Shown: positions 7,475-15,101 of the stretch, one piece after another
How the letters are laid out: each line of letters starts with the position of its first letter
Numbering within the stretch: position 1 is the first letter of the stretch
NCBI GenBank assembly: GCA_025056375.1
Contig: JANWWH010000004.1
Location: 1-52,278 of the forward strand
Length of the DNA: 52,278 nt
DNA from: Aquificaceae bacterium
GTDB taxonomy: Bacteria > Aquificota > Aquificia > Aquificales > Aquificaceae
Direction: 5' to 3'
Made by a program: the position numbers and the translations under genes
The notes under the pieces: model-generated
Seen by the model: only the letters and a program-made list of their open reading frames with translations
What the model was told of the DNA's origin: nothing
The model's database searches: none

Positions 7475-8647
7475 ATGAAAGTGCCCGACAACCTGCTCTT
7501 TTCCCTCTTTAAGGAACAAGATGCAAGGATAAGGAAACAGCTTTCGGACAAAACTCTGGAAATAGCCACAGGAAGGAAATATGTGAACGTATCCGACGAC
7601 CCGCCCACCACCTACAACCTTCTGGAACTCAAGAAGGACATATCTCAGCTTTCTCAGTATGCAAAAAACAGGCTCTTTGCGGATACTTCTCTTAGCTATG
7701 TGGACTTCAACCTCGGAAGGATAGAGGACAGCCTTAACTTCCTCTACGCAAAAACCATACAGGCCAAGAACCAGCTTCTACAACCAGACCAGCTTAGAGC
7801 TCTCGGTGAGCTCTTTTCCTCGAGCTTAAGGTCTCTTCTTGACAGGGTAAACGACCAGTTGGGTGACAACTATATCTTTGGTGGTGCAAGCCTAAAGATA
7901 AAACCTTTTGATGAAAACAACCTTCAATACACCGCATCCGCAGAGAGTTTTAAAGTCTGGCTTTCTAATAACTATCAGGTAGAGGTATTTCTCGAAGGTA
8001 GAGAAGTCTTTGGGCTTAACCTTGCCCTTTCTCTCGCAACCTTTGCAAGCCCCGGGGTAAACTTCAGCACCAGTGGCATGATGACTATAAGCGTAGGAAC
8101 GAGCACGATAAACCTAAACTACACCACTACTCAGACGCTACAGAACCTCGCGGACTTCATAAACTCCAACTACCCCAACCTACTTCACGCGAGGGTAGTT
8201 CAGAACCCAAACGATACCTACTCTCTACTGCTTATGCCTCTGGACATAAGTAAAGAGATAAGCGTATCCGACACCAGCGGTGGCGCTTTTGATGTGGGAG
8301 CTCCTGACTTCTACTCTCCTAACGTGCTTCAGGTGGTAAAGAGAATAGAGGACAAACTCAGCGGTGGAAGGTATCCAGAAGAGGGGGACCTTTTGCTTTT
8401 ACGGAGAGCTCTCGATAGGGTTGCCTTCAGAAGGTCTCAGGTAGGCAGTGTGCTTTCACAAGTTAAGAACCTACAGTCAACCCAGGAAAACCTTGAAGAC
8501 AACCTAAACAAACAGAAATCAGACCTTGAGGATGCGGAGCTTTCACAGAGTATAATGGACTATACACGTTACAAAATAGCCTACGAAGCCCTCATGCGCA
8601 TAATAGCGGAGAATAAGGATATGACTATACTCAGATACTTAAGGTAG
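7475..8647 (+). CDS. flgL: Flagellar hook-associated protein 3 (FlgL)
   Basis: The second junction protein, 390 aa, flagellin-like at both ends: MKVPDNLLFSLFKEQDARIRKQLSDKTLEIATGRKYVNVSDDP at the N-terminus and a C-terminal helix ending YKIAYEALMRIIAENKDMTILRYL. The central insertion (about 190-270) contains MMTISVGTSTINLNYTTTQTLQNLADFIN, similar to the insertion in the FlgK just upstream, suggesting a shared exposed domain. The ribosome site AGGTGAAGGAAG precedes the ATG. No filament (fliC) gene follows; transcription probably ends at the hairpin near 8811. Confidence 0.92.
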   Translation: MKVPDNLLFSLFKEQDARIRKQLSDKTLEIATGRKYVNVSDDPPTTYNLLELKKDISQLSQYAKNRLFADTSLSYVDFNLGRIEDSLNFLYAKTIQAKNQLLQPDQLRALGELFSSSLRSLLDRVNDQLGDNYIFGGASLKIKPFDENNLQYTASAESFKVWLSNNYQVEVFLEGREVFGLNLALSLATFASPGVNFSTSGMMTISVGTSTINLNYTTTQTLQNLADFINSNYPNLLHARVVQNPNDTYSLLLMPLDISKEISVSDTSGGAFDVGAPDFYSPNVLQVVKRIEDKLSGGRYPEEGDLLLLRRALDRVAFRRSQVGSVLSQVKNLQSTQENLEDNLNKQKSDLEDAELSQSIMDYTRYKIAYEALMRIIAENKDMTILRYLR

Positions 8648-8803
8648 CTAAGAATCGGGTTTGCGGAGGCGTTTTTCAACCTTTTTTCTGTATTCTTCTA
8701 TCTTTTCTCTTCTGTATTCTTGATTGCTGAAATAGAGAAGACTGAGAAGCAGAGAAGCAAGAGAAAGGGCAAGCAGTCCTATCAGAATAAGGTTCTTTCT
8801 CAT
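8648..8803 (-). CDS. Small single-span membrane protein downstream of ctaD
   Basis: From the ATG at 8803 this encodes 51 aa: MRKN, one strong hydrophobic helix (LILIGLLALSLASLLLSLLYF), then a very basic and acidic tail (EYRREKIEEYRKKVEKRLRK). The composition looks like a true small membrane protein rather than noise. It lies 28 nt after ctaD on the same strand and could be a small oxidase subunit or assembly factor (inference from position only). Against it: no Shine-Dalgarno precedes the ATG, and a hairpin lies between it and ctaD. Not recognised. Confidence 0.5.
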   Translation of the reverse strand: MRKNLILIGLLALSLASLLLSLLYFSNQEYRREKIEEYRKKVEKRLRKPDS

Positions 8804-8810
8804 GTAAGGA

Positions 8811-8833
8811 GGGGGCAAAAGCCCCCACTTTTT
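8811..8833 (+). terminator. Rho-independent terminator, plus strand
   Basis: GGGGGC-AAAA-GCCCCC (8811-8826), a six-pair GC stem with a tetraloop, followed by ACTTTTT. The T run is on the plus side, so it should stop the flgKL transcript before it enters ctaD antisense. On the minus strand the hairpin follows the ctaD stop but has no T run, so there it may only attenuate or protect the mRNA 3' end. Confidence 0.6.
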
Positions 8834-10451
8834 AATGTTTCCTGTGTTGCTTTTCGAGCCATTCGTAGTTGTATGGGTCCCAGTCCTCAGGCATGTGGGG
8901 TATCTTGTCAAAGTTGTGGGGTGGTGGTGGCGAGGGCACGAGCCACTCAAGAGAAGGAGAACTCCAGGGGTTGTCCTCTGCTTTCTTACCCAGCTTGGTG
9001 GAGAGGAGGAGGTTTAGGACAGCCACGATTATACCAAAGCCCAGTATCATGGAGCCTATAGTTTGTAGTTCGTGAAGCCATATCCAGCTGTCTATGGGTG
9101 GATAGTCCGCATACCTTCTTGGCATACCCTCAAGACCCACTATAAACTGCAAGAAGTAGAAGAGGTTCGAGCCTATCATGATAAGGAGGAGACCTATTTT
9201 AGCCCACAGCTCGCTATACATCCTTCCTGTGTATTTTGGATACCAGTAGTGAAAACCACCAAAGGCGGCAAGGGTCAAAGACATACCCAGCACATAGTGG
9301 AAGTGGGCAACCACAAAGTGTGAATCGTGCACCGCTATGTCGAAGGCAGGGAGGCCCAAGGGTATACCAGTGAGACCTCCTATTAGGAACATAAAGATAG
9401 CGCTTAGGGTGTAGAGCATGGGTGTTTTAAACCTTACTGAACCCTTGTATAGGGTGAAGACCCAGTTGAATATTTTTATGCCCGTGGGCACACCTATGAG
9501 GACGGTAGTGTATGAAAAGAGTATCCTTATCCAGTCGGGCACACCGCTGGTAAACATGTGATGTATCCAGACCATAAAACCGAGGAGGGCTATACCCCAT
9601 ATGGCGATAATCATGGATGTCTTACCGAATATCTCTCTTCTTGAGAAGACCGCTATCATCTCCGATATGAGACCGAAGGCGGGGAGTATCATCACGTAAA
9701 CCACGGGATGAGAGTAAAACCAGAAAAGGTTTTGGTAGAGTAGGGGGTCTCCACCACGGGTGGGGTCAAAGAAGGCAGTCTGAAAATACTTGTCCATGAG
9801 GAGCATGGTGACAGCACCTGCAAGGGCTGGCACGCCAAGTATCTGTATGACGTTCATCGCAAGAAAGGAATGTAGGAAGAGGTTCATTTTCTTCAGGGTT
9901 ATACCGGGCGCTCTCATAGTGAGGTTTGTTACTACCAGATTTATGGCACTTGCTAAGGAAGAGGCACCGAGCATGTGAACTATCAAGGCGTAGAAGGCGG
10001 TGGGACCTGCGTTGTCGTTGAGAGAAAAGGGCGGATAGCCGGTCCACATCATTTTTATGTGGTTACCGGGCAAGAGGGTAAGGAGGGCAAGCACGCTTGC
10101 GGCGAAGAAAAACCAGTAACTAAGGGCATTGAGCCTGGGAAAAGCCACGTCCCTTGCGCCTATCATGAGGGGAAGGAGGTAGTTACCAAAGGAGCTCCAT
10201 ATACCTACAGCCCACCAGAACTGCATAACCACGCCGTGGACCGTCAAAGCCTGATTGTAGGTATCTTCAGACATGTGCTGGAGACCGGGTTGGTAGAGCT
10301 CGAGCCTTATAGCAAGGGCGGAGAGACCTGCTATGAGGAAGAAGATGAGGCTGGTGACGCCATACATGATGCCTATCTTCTTGTGGTCTGTGGTGAATAT
10401 CCACTCCTTCAGCCCTGCACTGAAGTAAGGTTTGTAGCTTACTGCAGCCAT
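8832..10451 (-). CDS. ctaD: Cytochrome c oxidase subunit I (haem-copper oxidase, A-type)
   Basis: The catalytic subunit, 539 aa with 12 membrane spans, reducing O2 at a haem/CuB centre and pumping protons. Visible: low-spin haem and CuB histidines (TVHGVVMQFWW, YSHPVVY, WIHHMF, HFVVAHFHYVLG), and the K-channel region GVPTGIKIFNW. Helix VI reads FWFYSHPVVYVMILPAFG: the usual Glu of A1 enzymes is replaced by a Tyr-Ser pair, the signature of A2-type oxidases. The ATG has AAAGGAGGTG upstream. It is last of the major genes in ctaE-sco-ctaC-ctaD, 15 nt after ctaC. Haem A synthesis genes are not in the window. Confidence 0.96.
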   Translation of the reverse strand: MAAVSYKPYFSAGLKEWIFTTDHKKIGIMYGVTSLIFFLIAGLSALAIRLELYQPGLQHMSEDTYNQALTVHGVVMQFWWAVGIWSSFGNYLLPLMIGARDVAFPRLNALSYWFFFAASVLALLTLLPGNHIKMMWTGYPPFSLNDNAGPTAFYALIVHMLGASSLASAINLVVTNLTMRAPGITLKKMNLFLHSFLAMNVIQILGVPALAGAVTMLLMDKYFQTAFFDPTRGGDPLLYQNLFWFYSHPVVYVMILPAFGLISEMIAVFSRREIFGKTSMIIAIWGIALLGFMVWIHHMFTSGVPDWIRILFSYTTVLIGVPTGIKIFNWVFTLYKGSVRFKTPMLYTLSAIFMFLIGGLTGIPLGLPAFDIAVHDSHFVVAHFHYVLGMSLTLAAFGGFHYWYPKYTGRMYSELWAKIGLLLIMIGSNLFYFLQFIVGLEGMPRRYADYPPIDSWIWLHELQTIGSMILGFGIIVAVLNLLLSTKLGKKAEDNPWSSPSLEWLVPSPPPPHNFDKIPHMPEDWDPYNYEWLEKQHRKH

Positions 10452-10466
10452 GACGATGCACCTCCT

Positions 10467-11183
10467 TTAAAGGTTATGTTTACTGTTTTCTTGGTTTGCT
10501 TGCACACCCTGCTGAAGCCAGTTTTCAAACTCTTCCTTAGGAACTACTTTTAGCACTGCGGCCATCTTGGAATGTTGTGTTCCGCAGTATTCTCTACAGA
10601 AAACCCAGTAGTCTCCGGGCTTGTTTATCTGAAACCACAGGTGGGTTATCCTTCCGGGCACACAGTCTTCAGTTACCTTTGCAGGGTGCACGTAGAAGGA
10701 ATGTATCACGTCTCTTGAAGTGCAGAGAACTTTTATAGGTCTTCCTTCGGGTATATAAGCCTTAAACATGTCGTTCACCTTGTCGGTTGTGAGATAAACA
10801 TTTTTCTCCGGGTCAACCACACTGTTAAAAAAGGAGAAAACCTTCTTACCGTTGGGATACTCAAATTCCCAGCCCCACATGAAGGCGGTCACTTTTATCT
10901 CAAGGGCGCCCTCTGGGGCATTCCTCTGCACCCTATAGAAGGCAAAACTTTGTGTGGCAAGGTATATGACAACGATGGTGGGTATGATGGTCCACAGGAC
11001 TTCAAGGGCTTTGCTCTCCTCTACATGCTGTGCCTTCTCGTTAATTCCTTTCCTGTAACGATACTTGACCAGAAAGTAGGCCGCAGGCAGGAAGACAACT
11101 AAATAGATGACCACAGATATTATGAGCCATATCTCATACATGGTCTGCCAGTAGTTGGCAGGATAAGCAAGCACTTCCTTCAT
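10467..11183 (-). CDS. ctaC: Cytochrome c oxidase subunit II (CuA)
   Basis: 238 aa. Two N-terminal membrane helices (about 15-37 and 60-82) anchor a periplasmic cupredoxin domain that accepts electrons from cytochrome c. CuA ligands are complete: VIHSFYVH, then CREYCGTQHSKM with both Cys, the bridging Glu, the second His and the Met. There is no fused cytochrome c domain, so an external c-type cytochrome must deliver electrons. No obvious cleaved signal peptide precedes the first helix. It overlaps the sco stop by 4 nt, so is co-translated with it. An AAAGGAGGTG ribosome site precedes the start inside sco. Confidence 0.95.
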   Translation of the reverse strand: MKEVLAYPANYWQTMYEIWLIISVVIYLVVFLPAAYFLVKYRYRKGINEKAQHVEESKALEVLWTIIPTIVVIYLATQSFAFYRVQRNAPEGALEIKVTAFMWGWEFEYPNGKKVFSFFNSVVDPEKNVYLTTDKVNDMFKAYIPEGRPIKVLCTSRDVIHSFYVHPAKVTEDCVPGRITHLWFQINKPGDYWVFCREYCGTQHSKMAAVLKVVPKEEFENWLQQGVQANQENSKHNL

Positions 11184-11974
11184 GGGTGCACCTCCTTTCT
11201 ATGTCTGTTGTAAAGATATGCAAGAGAAAAGGTGGCAACAAGACCCAACATACCAATACCTGCAAAGATAAGGGTTGGGTCTATCACATACCTACTACGA
11301 GCGTGGTCGTAGCGGTAACAGGCAAGAAGGGCTAAGTCAATAATACGGTTTATTGAAGGCTTTTCTCTCTGGGCATCGAGGAAAGCAAGGCTCACATCCC
11401 TTTCTCTCAGAAAAGCCCCATACAGATACCTCATCACCTTGCCCTCTGGTGAGAGGAACAAGGTCACATTAGGGTGTATGAATATCTTGTCTCTGTCTAT
11501 AAAGTAGAACTTATAGCCTACTGACTGGGTAAGCCTCCTTATGTCTTCCTTGGAGAGCAAGCCTACGAGCCAGTTTTTGGGCATGTCCGTAGTATGGAAG
11601 TTTTTAAGCATGAACCCCTTCATGTGTTCCAAAGTATCTCTCTCGTCAAAGGACAGAACCACATAGCGGTATTCTTCGGGCAGTTTTTTTGAGGTCTTAA
11701 AGAGGTTTTCTGCGGTAATAGGGCACACGGTGTCGCAGGTGTAGTAGGCAAAAAGCAGGGCAGTAGGCTTGCCGGATATGAACTCTCTAAGACTCTTCTC
11801 GCCTTGTAAAGTTTTTACCTTTACATCTGGTACGGGCTTTCCTATGAAGAGCTCTTCCTGAACCTTAACCACGCTCACATCCTGCTCACCGTAATAGCTG
11901 GTATACCTACCATATTCGTAGGGTTCTCTGGCGAAGGCAAGGGTCATAAACATGAAAAGAGCGAGAAGCTTCAT
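11180..11974 (-). CDS. SCO1/SenC copper chaperone with extra C-terminal membrane anchor
   Basis: A thioredoxin-fold periplasmic protein that delivers copper to the CuA site of subunit II. The signal peptide is MKLLALFMFMTLAFA. The copper ligands are CDTVC (CxxxC) and the downstream His in IFIHPNVTLF. At 264 aa it is longer than many SCO proteins: residues about 235-255 form a C-terminal helix (LIFAGIGMLGLVATFSLAYLY) ending in basic residues, so it is tethered at the C-terminus instead of by an N-terminal anchor. It lies between ctaE and ctaC with 4-nt overlaps on both sides, consistent with a role in assembling this oxidase. Confidence 0.93.
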   Translation of the reverse strand: MKLLALFMFMTLAFAREPYEYGRYTSYYGEQDVSVVKVQEELFIGKPVPDVKVKTLQGEKSLREFISGKPTALLFAYYTCDTVCPITAENLFKTSKKLPEEYRYVVLSFDERDTLEHMKGFMLKNFHTTDMPKNWLVGLLSKEDIRRLTQSVGYKFYFIDRDKIFIHPNVTLFLSPEGKVMRYLYGAFLRERDVSLAFLDAQREKPSINRIIDLALLACYRYDHARSRYVIDPTLIFAGIGMLGLVATFSLAYLYNRHRKEVHP

Positions 11975-12753
11975 GTCAGGCTACCTATGAGGTAAGCACT
12001 GCTTGCCACCAAGAGCCACATGATATCCACAAAGTGCCAGTAGAGGGTCATAGCCTTTACATAGGTGTGCCCCTTGTGCTCACCCGTTTTGCCAGTAAGG
12101 AGCAAATAAAGGGCGACCAGCATGGTGAGCAGACCCACCACTATGTGAGAAGTATGTATGCCCGTAAGCATGTAAAAGCCAGTGCCATACATGTTGGAAC
12201 TAAGAGTAAAACCACCGTGCCACAGATGGAGCCACTCCATCACGTGTATGACCATGAAGGCAGTGCCAAGAACCATGGTAAACAGGATGAAGAGGGCGGA
12301 GAGCCCATTCTTACCCTTCTCAAAAAACTTCTCCGCAAAGGCTATAGTAGCGCTGGAAGCCCAGAGGATAAAGGTAAGTATTAGGGGTATAGTGAGGTTC
12401 ATATCCTTTGGAACCCATTGACTCCAAGTATCTGCGTGGGTAGCCCTCGCCATATAAAAGCCTACGAACATGGTCCCGAAAATGACCACCTCGGAGACTA
12501 TAAAGAACATCATGGCAGGCATGCCAAGCCCTTCCTCGTGACCCTTTGAGAAGAACTCGTTTATCCAGCCCACTATCCCGATAAGAAAGAGGACAAGGCT
12601 TACACCCCCAAAAATCAAAGCTAGCATGGCTTTCTGCCAAACCATCAAGGCAATGAAGGTAAGGGGAACCAAAAGCACCGAAAGACCTACAGGTAGGGGC
12701 CAGTAGCTATACTCGTGCTCTCCCAAATGATGGTGCACCTCGTGCTCTGCCAT
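11971..12753 (-). CDS. ctaE: Cytochrome c oxidase subunit III
   Basis: A membrane protein of 260 aa with seven spans, the usual long form. It stabilises subunit I and its proton uptake. Characteristic segments include MMFFIVSEVVIFGTMFVGFY, GTGFYMLTGIHTSHIVVGL and LYWHFVDIMWLLVASSAYL. A His-rich N-terminus (AEHEVHHHLGEHEY) precedes the first helix. First gene of the oxidase operon; AGAGGAGGTAAGAT-ATG is a strong ribosome site. Promoter elements should lie in the AT-rich region 12754-12860. Confidence 0.94.
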   Translation of the reverse strand: MAEHEVHHHLGEHEYSYWPLPVGLSVLLVPLTFIALMVWQKAMLALIFGGVSLVLFLIGIVGWINEFFSKGHEEGLGMPAMMFFIVSEVVIFGTMFVGFYMARATHADTWSQWVPKDMNLTIPLILTFILWASSATIAFAEKFFEKGKNGLSALFILFTMVLGTAFMVIHVMEWLHLWHGGFTLSSNMYGTGFYMLTGIHTSHIVVGLLTMLVALYLLLTGKTGEHKGHTYVKAMTLYWHFVDIMWLLVASSAYLIGSLT

Positions 12754-12860
12754 ATCTTACCTCCTCTAACTTATTTACATCTGGTCTACTTAATATAAAA
12801 AAAACTCAAAAATACGAGCAATTAACAAATACTTATAAGGCTATAATCTATAATTATACC
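12754..12860 (-). promoter_or_regulatory. AT-rich upstream region of the oxidase operon
   Basis: Read on minus this region carries several -10-like boxes, including TATATT about 40 nt before the ctaE ATG and TATAATTATAGATTATAG further up. A good -35 partner is not evident (TTGCTC with an 18-nt spacer is the best I see). It probably holds the operon promoter, but no single element is convincing. Confidence 0.35.
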
Positions 12861-12872
12861 TCGGGTTAGGAA

Positions 12873-13190
12873 TTACCCTGAGCATAACCCTCCTCTGAAG
12901 AAAGTGTGGGCAATAGCATAGCCATACAGACAGGCGAGCAAAGTTATACCCTTACGCCACCTGCTCACAGCATTAAAACCCTTCAAACCCCCTATGACCC
13001 CTTCAACCCCACTGTATCCTTTGTCTCCATAAACCTCACCCCTTTCTGTTAGCTTTCTAAACCATAAACTCTTCAATGTCCTCCTTGTGTATGTCCTTGA
13101 CTAGTGCACGCTACCATAGGTAAACTACGCAATGTCTTCCTCATCACACAGCACCATAACGAGCACACCCTGGTATAGTTCCTGAAACTT
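12873..13190 (-). pseudogene. Decayed C-terminal fragment of a DDE transposase
   Basis: The reverse strand gives a readable remnant: FQELYQGVLVMVLCDEEDIA, stop, FTYGSVH, stop, then KSLWFRKLTERGEVYGDKGYSGVEGVIGGLKGF followed by a hydrophobic helix. The GDKGYSG and EGVIGGLKGF elements resemble the C-terminal catalytic block of IS4/IS5-group transposases (…DKGY… and …E…K.F…). At least two in-frame stops and loss of the N-terminal half show it is dead. No terminal inverted repeats are recognised. The bases on either side (12754-12872 and 13191-13333) contain no gene. Confidence 0.6.
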
Positions 13191-13302
13191 TACTATTTTT
13201 CTGTAGGTCAATCAGAAATTTAACCAGAGTAAGGAATTGGCTTTTTAAAGCAGTGCTTTTTAGCCTCCTAAATTTCTCACCTGATGTATCTCTCTAACCT
13301 TA

Positions 13303-13308
13303 TATAAT
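13303..13308 (+). promoter_or_regulatory. -10 box before the CopD-like gene
   Basis: TATAAT at 13303-13308, 25 nt before ATG 13334. No convincing -35 at 16-18 nt. It would give a leader of about 18 nt with only a weak AGGTAAG ribosome site. Confidence 0.35.
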
Positions 13309-13333
13309 GAAAATCCTAGTAGGTAAGTAAAAT

Positions 13334-13780
13334 ATGAAAGAGTTCATGCTCTTTCTACACATCATTTCCGCATGCCTTTGGGTAGGGGGTATGCTTTTTC
13401 TGGTCTTTGTGGTTTCTCCCTTTGTAAGGAAGCTTTCCATAAGGGACCAGCTCTTTCAGGAAGTAGGCAGGCGTTTTAGCCTCTTTGGCACTCTTGGCGC
13501 TCTTTCTATGCTTGCCATAACGGGGCTTTTTAATGTGCATTACCTTTTGGGCTTATCAAACCTTGCAGATTTTTCAAGCTCCTATACCAAAACTCTCCTC
13601 CATAAAATAGCAGTCTTTGTCCTTGTTGTGTTTGTTTCTTTGGCTCATGACGTTTACTTTGGACCAAGAGCTATAAACTCATCCTTTTATAGGTCTATGG
13701 CAAGGGTGCTCGGTCTTTTAAACTTGCTCCTTAGCCTTTTAATAGTCTACCTTGCGGTAAAACTTCGTTTTGGAGGATAA
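13334..13780 (+). CDS. CopD/DUF4149-like four-helix membrane protein
   Basis: 148 aa with four hydrophobic segments and the opening signature FLHIISACLWVGGMLFLVFVVSPFVRK, typical of CopD-type and related DUF families in which a His and a WVGG motif open helix 1. A second His-containing segment is TKTLLHKIAVFVLVVFVSLAHDVYFGP. Such proteins are linked to copper handling or haem-copper enzyme biogenesis in some bacteria, and the cytochrome oxidase operon lies next door across the transposase remnant; that link is inference. Followed 3 nt later by a cupin gene. Confidence 0.65.
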   Translation: MKEFMLFLHIISACLWVGGMLFLVFVVSPFVRKLSIRDQLFQEVGRRFSLFGTLGALSMLAITGLFNVHYLLGLSNLADFSSSYTKTLLHKIAVFVLVVFVSLAHDVYFGPRAINSSFYRSMARVLGLLNLLLSLLIVYLAVKLRFGG

Positions 13781-13782
13781 AC

Positions 13783-14085
13783 ATGGCTAAAAAACTAAAG
13801 CCCGAACCTGCATTTTCGTCCTTAGCGCCCGCAAGAGAAATCCTTCATGAAGAAAGCTCTCTAAGATGTATGGTTTTTTACCTTGGGTCTGGTCAGAAGA
13901 TAGACATTCATAGGTCTCCTCGAAGGGTGCTTGCCATAGTGCTGGAAGGAGAGGTTGAATTTTTTGTTGGTTCTACGGACGAGAGAGAAAGGCTAAAGAG
14001 GGGCGAAGCCATTCTCTACGAGCCTGGAGAGCCTCACGGATTTCAGGCAATGGAGGATGCGGTGGTTATGGTTCTGGTAGTGTGA
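13783..14085 (+). CDS. Small cupin-domain protein
   Basis: A 100-aa single-domain cupin. The conserved beta-barrel motifs are recognisable as GQKIDIHRSPRRVLAIVLEGEVEFFVG (motif 1, with only one His and an Arg instead of the usual HxH) and GEAILYEPGEPHGFQAMEDA (motif 2, with P-x-x-PH). Metal binding is therefore possible but incomplete. The ATG follows GAGGATAAAC and overlaps no gene; it is the second gene after the CopD-like protein. Substrate unknown. It ends 6 nt before the convergent multihaem gene. Confidence 0.75.
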   Translation: MAKKLKPEPAFSSLAPAREILHEESSLRCMVFYLGSGQKIDIHRSPRRVLAIVLEGEVEFFVGSTDERERLKRGEAILYEPGEPHGFQAMEDAVVMVLVV

Positions 14086-14091
14086 TACACG

Positions 14092-14991
14092 CTACTTGAG
14101 GGTTACGCGCAATATTTCTTCTCTTTCCTCTTTCCAGCTCAACTTCCTCTGTAGGCTAACCTCAAGCTTTTCTACTCCTTGCCAAGGTAGGTCTATGTGG
14201 GTGGGTATTCTGTAAAGGAGGGCGTTCTTCGCCTGATAGGAGAGCACTCTTACTACTCGGGAGCTTTCACCGCTGGGTAGCTTCGCGTCCACTATTATGT
14301 AAAGCTTGGGGTCGCCCTGGTCTGCTGTGGGAAGGTTGTGGGGAATACCCACATTGGTTATCTTTAGTCTCAAACCTTCACCCCTTTCCAGCTCAATCAG
14401 CAGGTCTTCGGGCTTTGCCTTCCCCGTAGGGAAACTGTGGTCATGTCTTGCCTTTTTACTATGGAAGTATTCAAAGGGAAACTTCTGGACCAATCTTTTG
14501 TCACCCATAGAGGGCATATGACAATCCTGACAGGATTTTTGAACCTTAGTAAGGTGCCACTCCTTGTAGGTCTCTTGGTGGCAACCTGCACAGAAAAAGG
14601 ACTTGGTGTAGTTAAGGTCCTGCTTTGAGGGATGGGGTGGTGACCAAACCTTGTGTGGTCCGTGCATCGCCTTTGTCTCCTCTTTAAAGTGGCAGGCAAC
14701 GCAGGAAACCCCATCCTCCTTGAACTCTACCCTTAGGGCTGGCTTTATCTCAGGCTCTACCTGATGGGGTGCGTGGCAGGAAAGACACTTGTTCTTTGTG
14801 TAGTTTTCGCTCTCCACTTTGAACTTTTCGCTCTTCCAGGCAACTGCGTGCCTACTTTTTTCCCATTCTCTGAATATCTCACTGTGACAGTCAGAGCACC
14901 TCTTCGCCTGAGGTCTTTGTAGGAGGTCCTTTTCAATAAAAATGTCACCGCAGGAACTCAGGAGAAGGCTAAGTATAAAAAAGGCTACCAT
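14092..14991 (-). CDS. Five-haem c-type cytochrome lipoprotein
   Basis: 299 aa with five CxxCH haem-c sites: CSDCH, CLSCH, CVACH, CAGCH, CQDCH, all in the first 170 residues. The N-terminus is a lipoprotein signal with lipobox LSSC (MVAFFILSLLLSSCG), so it should be anchored to a membrane and face the periplasm. The haem domain resembles the cytochrome c554 group; the haem-free C-terminal half (about 175-299) is beta-rich and unassigned. Possible roles are electron transfer to or from nitrogen or sulfur compounds, but nothing nearby settles it. GAGG lies 4 nt before the ATG. Confidence 0.88.
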   Translation of the reverse strand: MVAFFILSLLLSSCGDIFIEKDLLQRPQAKRCSDCHSEIFREWEKSRHAVAWKSEKFKVESENYTKNKCLSCHAPHQVEPEIKPALRVEFKEDGVSCVACHFKEETKAMHGPHKVWSPPHPSKQDLNYTKSFFCAGCHQETYKEWHLTKVQKSCQDCHMPSMGDKRLVQKFPFEYFHSKKARHDHSFPTGKAKPEDLLIELERGEGLRLKITNVGIPHNLPTADQGDPKLYIIVDAKLPSGESSRVVRVLSYQAKNALLYRIPTHIDLPWQGVEKLEVSLQRKLSWKEEREEILRVTLK

Positions 14992-15007
14992 TCATCCTCA
15001 CCTGATA

Positions 15008-15013
15008 TATAAT
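15008..15013 (+). promoter_or_regulatory. -10 box of tRNA-Phe
   Basis: TATAAT at 15008-15013, 15 nt before the tRNA 5' end, which is a suitable distance for a short 5' leader. A clear -35 is not visible in the end of the divergent cytochrome gene. Confidence 0.45.
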
Positions 15014-15028
15014 ATTAAGCCCTGTAGA

Positions 15029-15101
15029 GGCCCGGTAGCTCAGTTGGTAGAGCACCCGGCTGAAAACCGGGGTGTCGGCGGTTCGAGGCCGCCCTGGGCC
15101 A
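15029..15101 (+). tRNA. tRNA-Phe (GAA)
   Basis: A cloverleaf with acceptor GGCCCGG/CTGGGCC (one G-T pair), D arm TAGCTCAGTTGGTAGAGC, anticodon stem CCCGG/CCGGG around loop CTGAAAA (anticodon GAA), and T arm GGCGGTTCGAGGCCGCC. 73 nt with discriminator A; CCA is not encoded. The opposite strand from 15040 on is the 3' coding end of mnmC2. Confidence 0.95.

Noticed and set aside
9975-10553. Plus-strand 192-aa ORF antisense to ctaD/ctaC
   Set aside because: It lies entirely over conserved oxidase coding sequence on the other strand; a shadow ORF.
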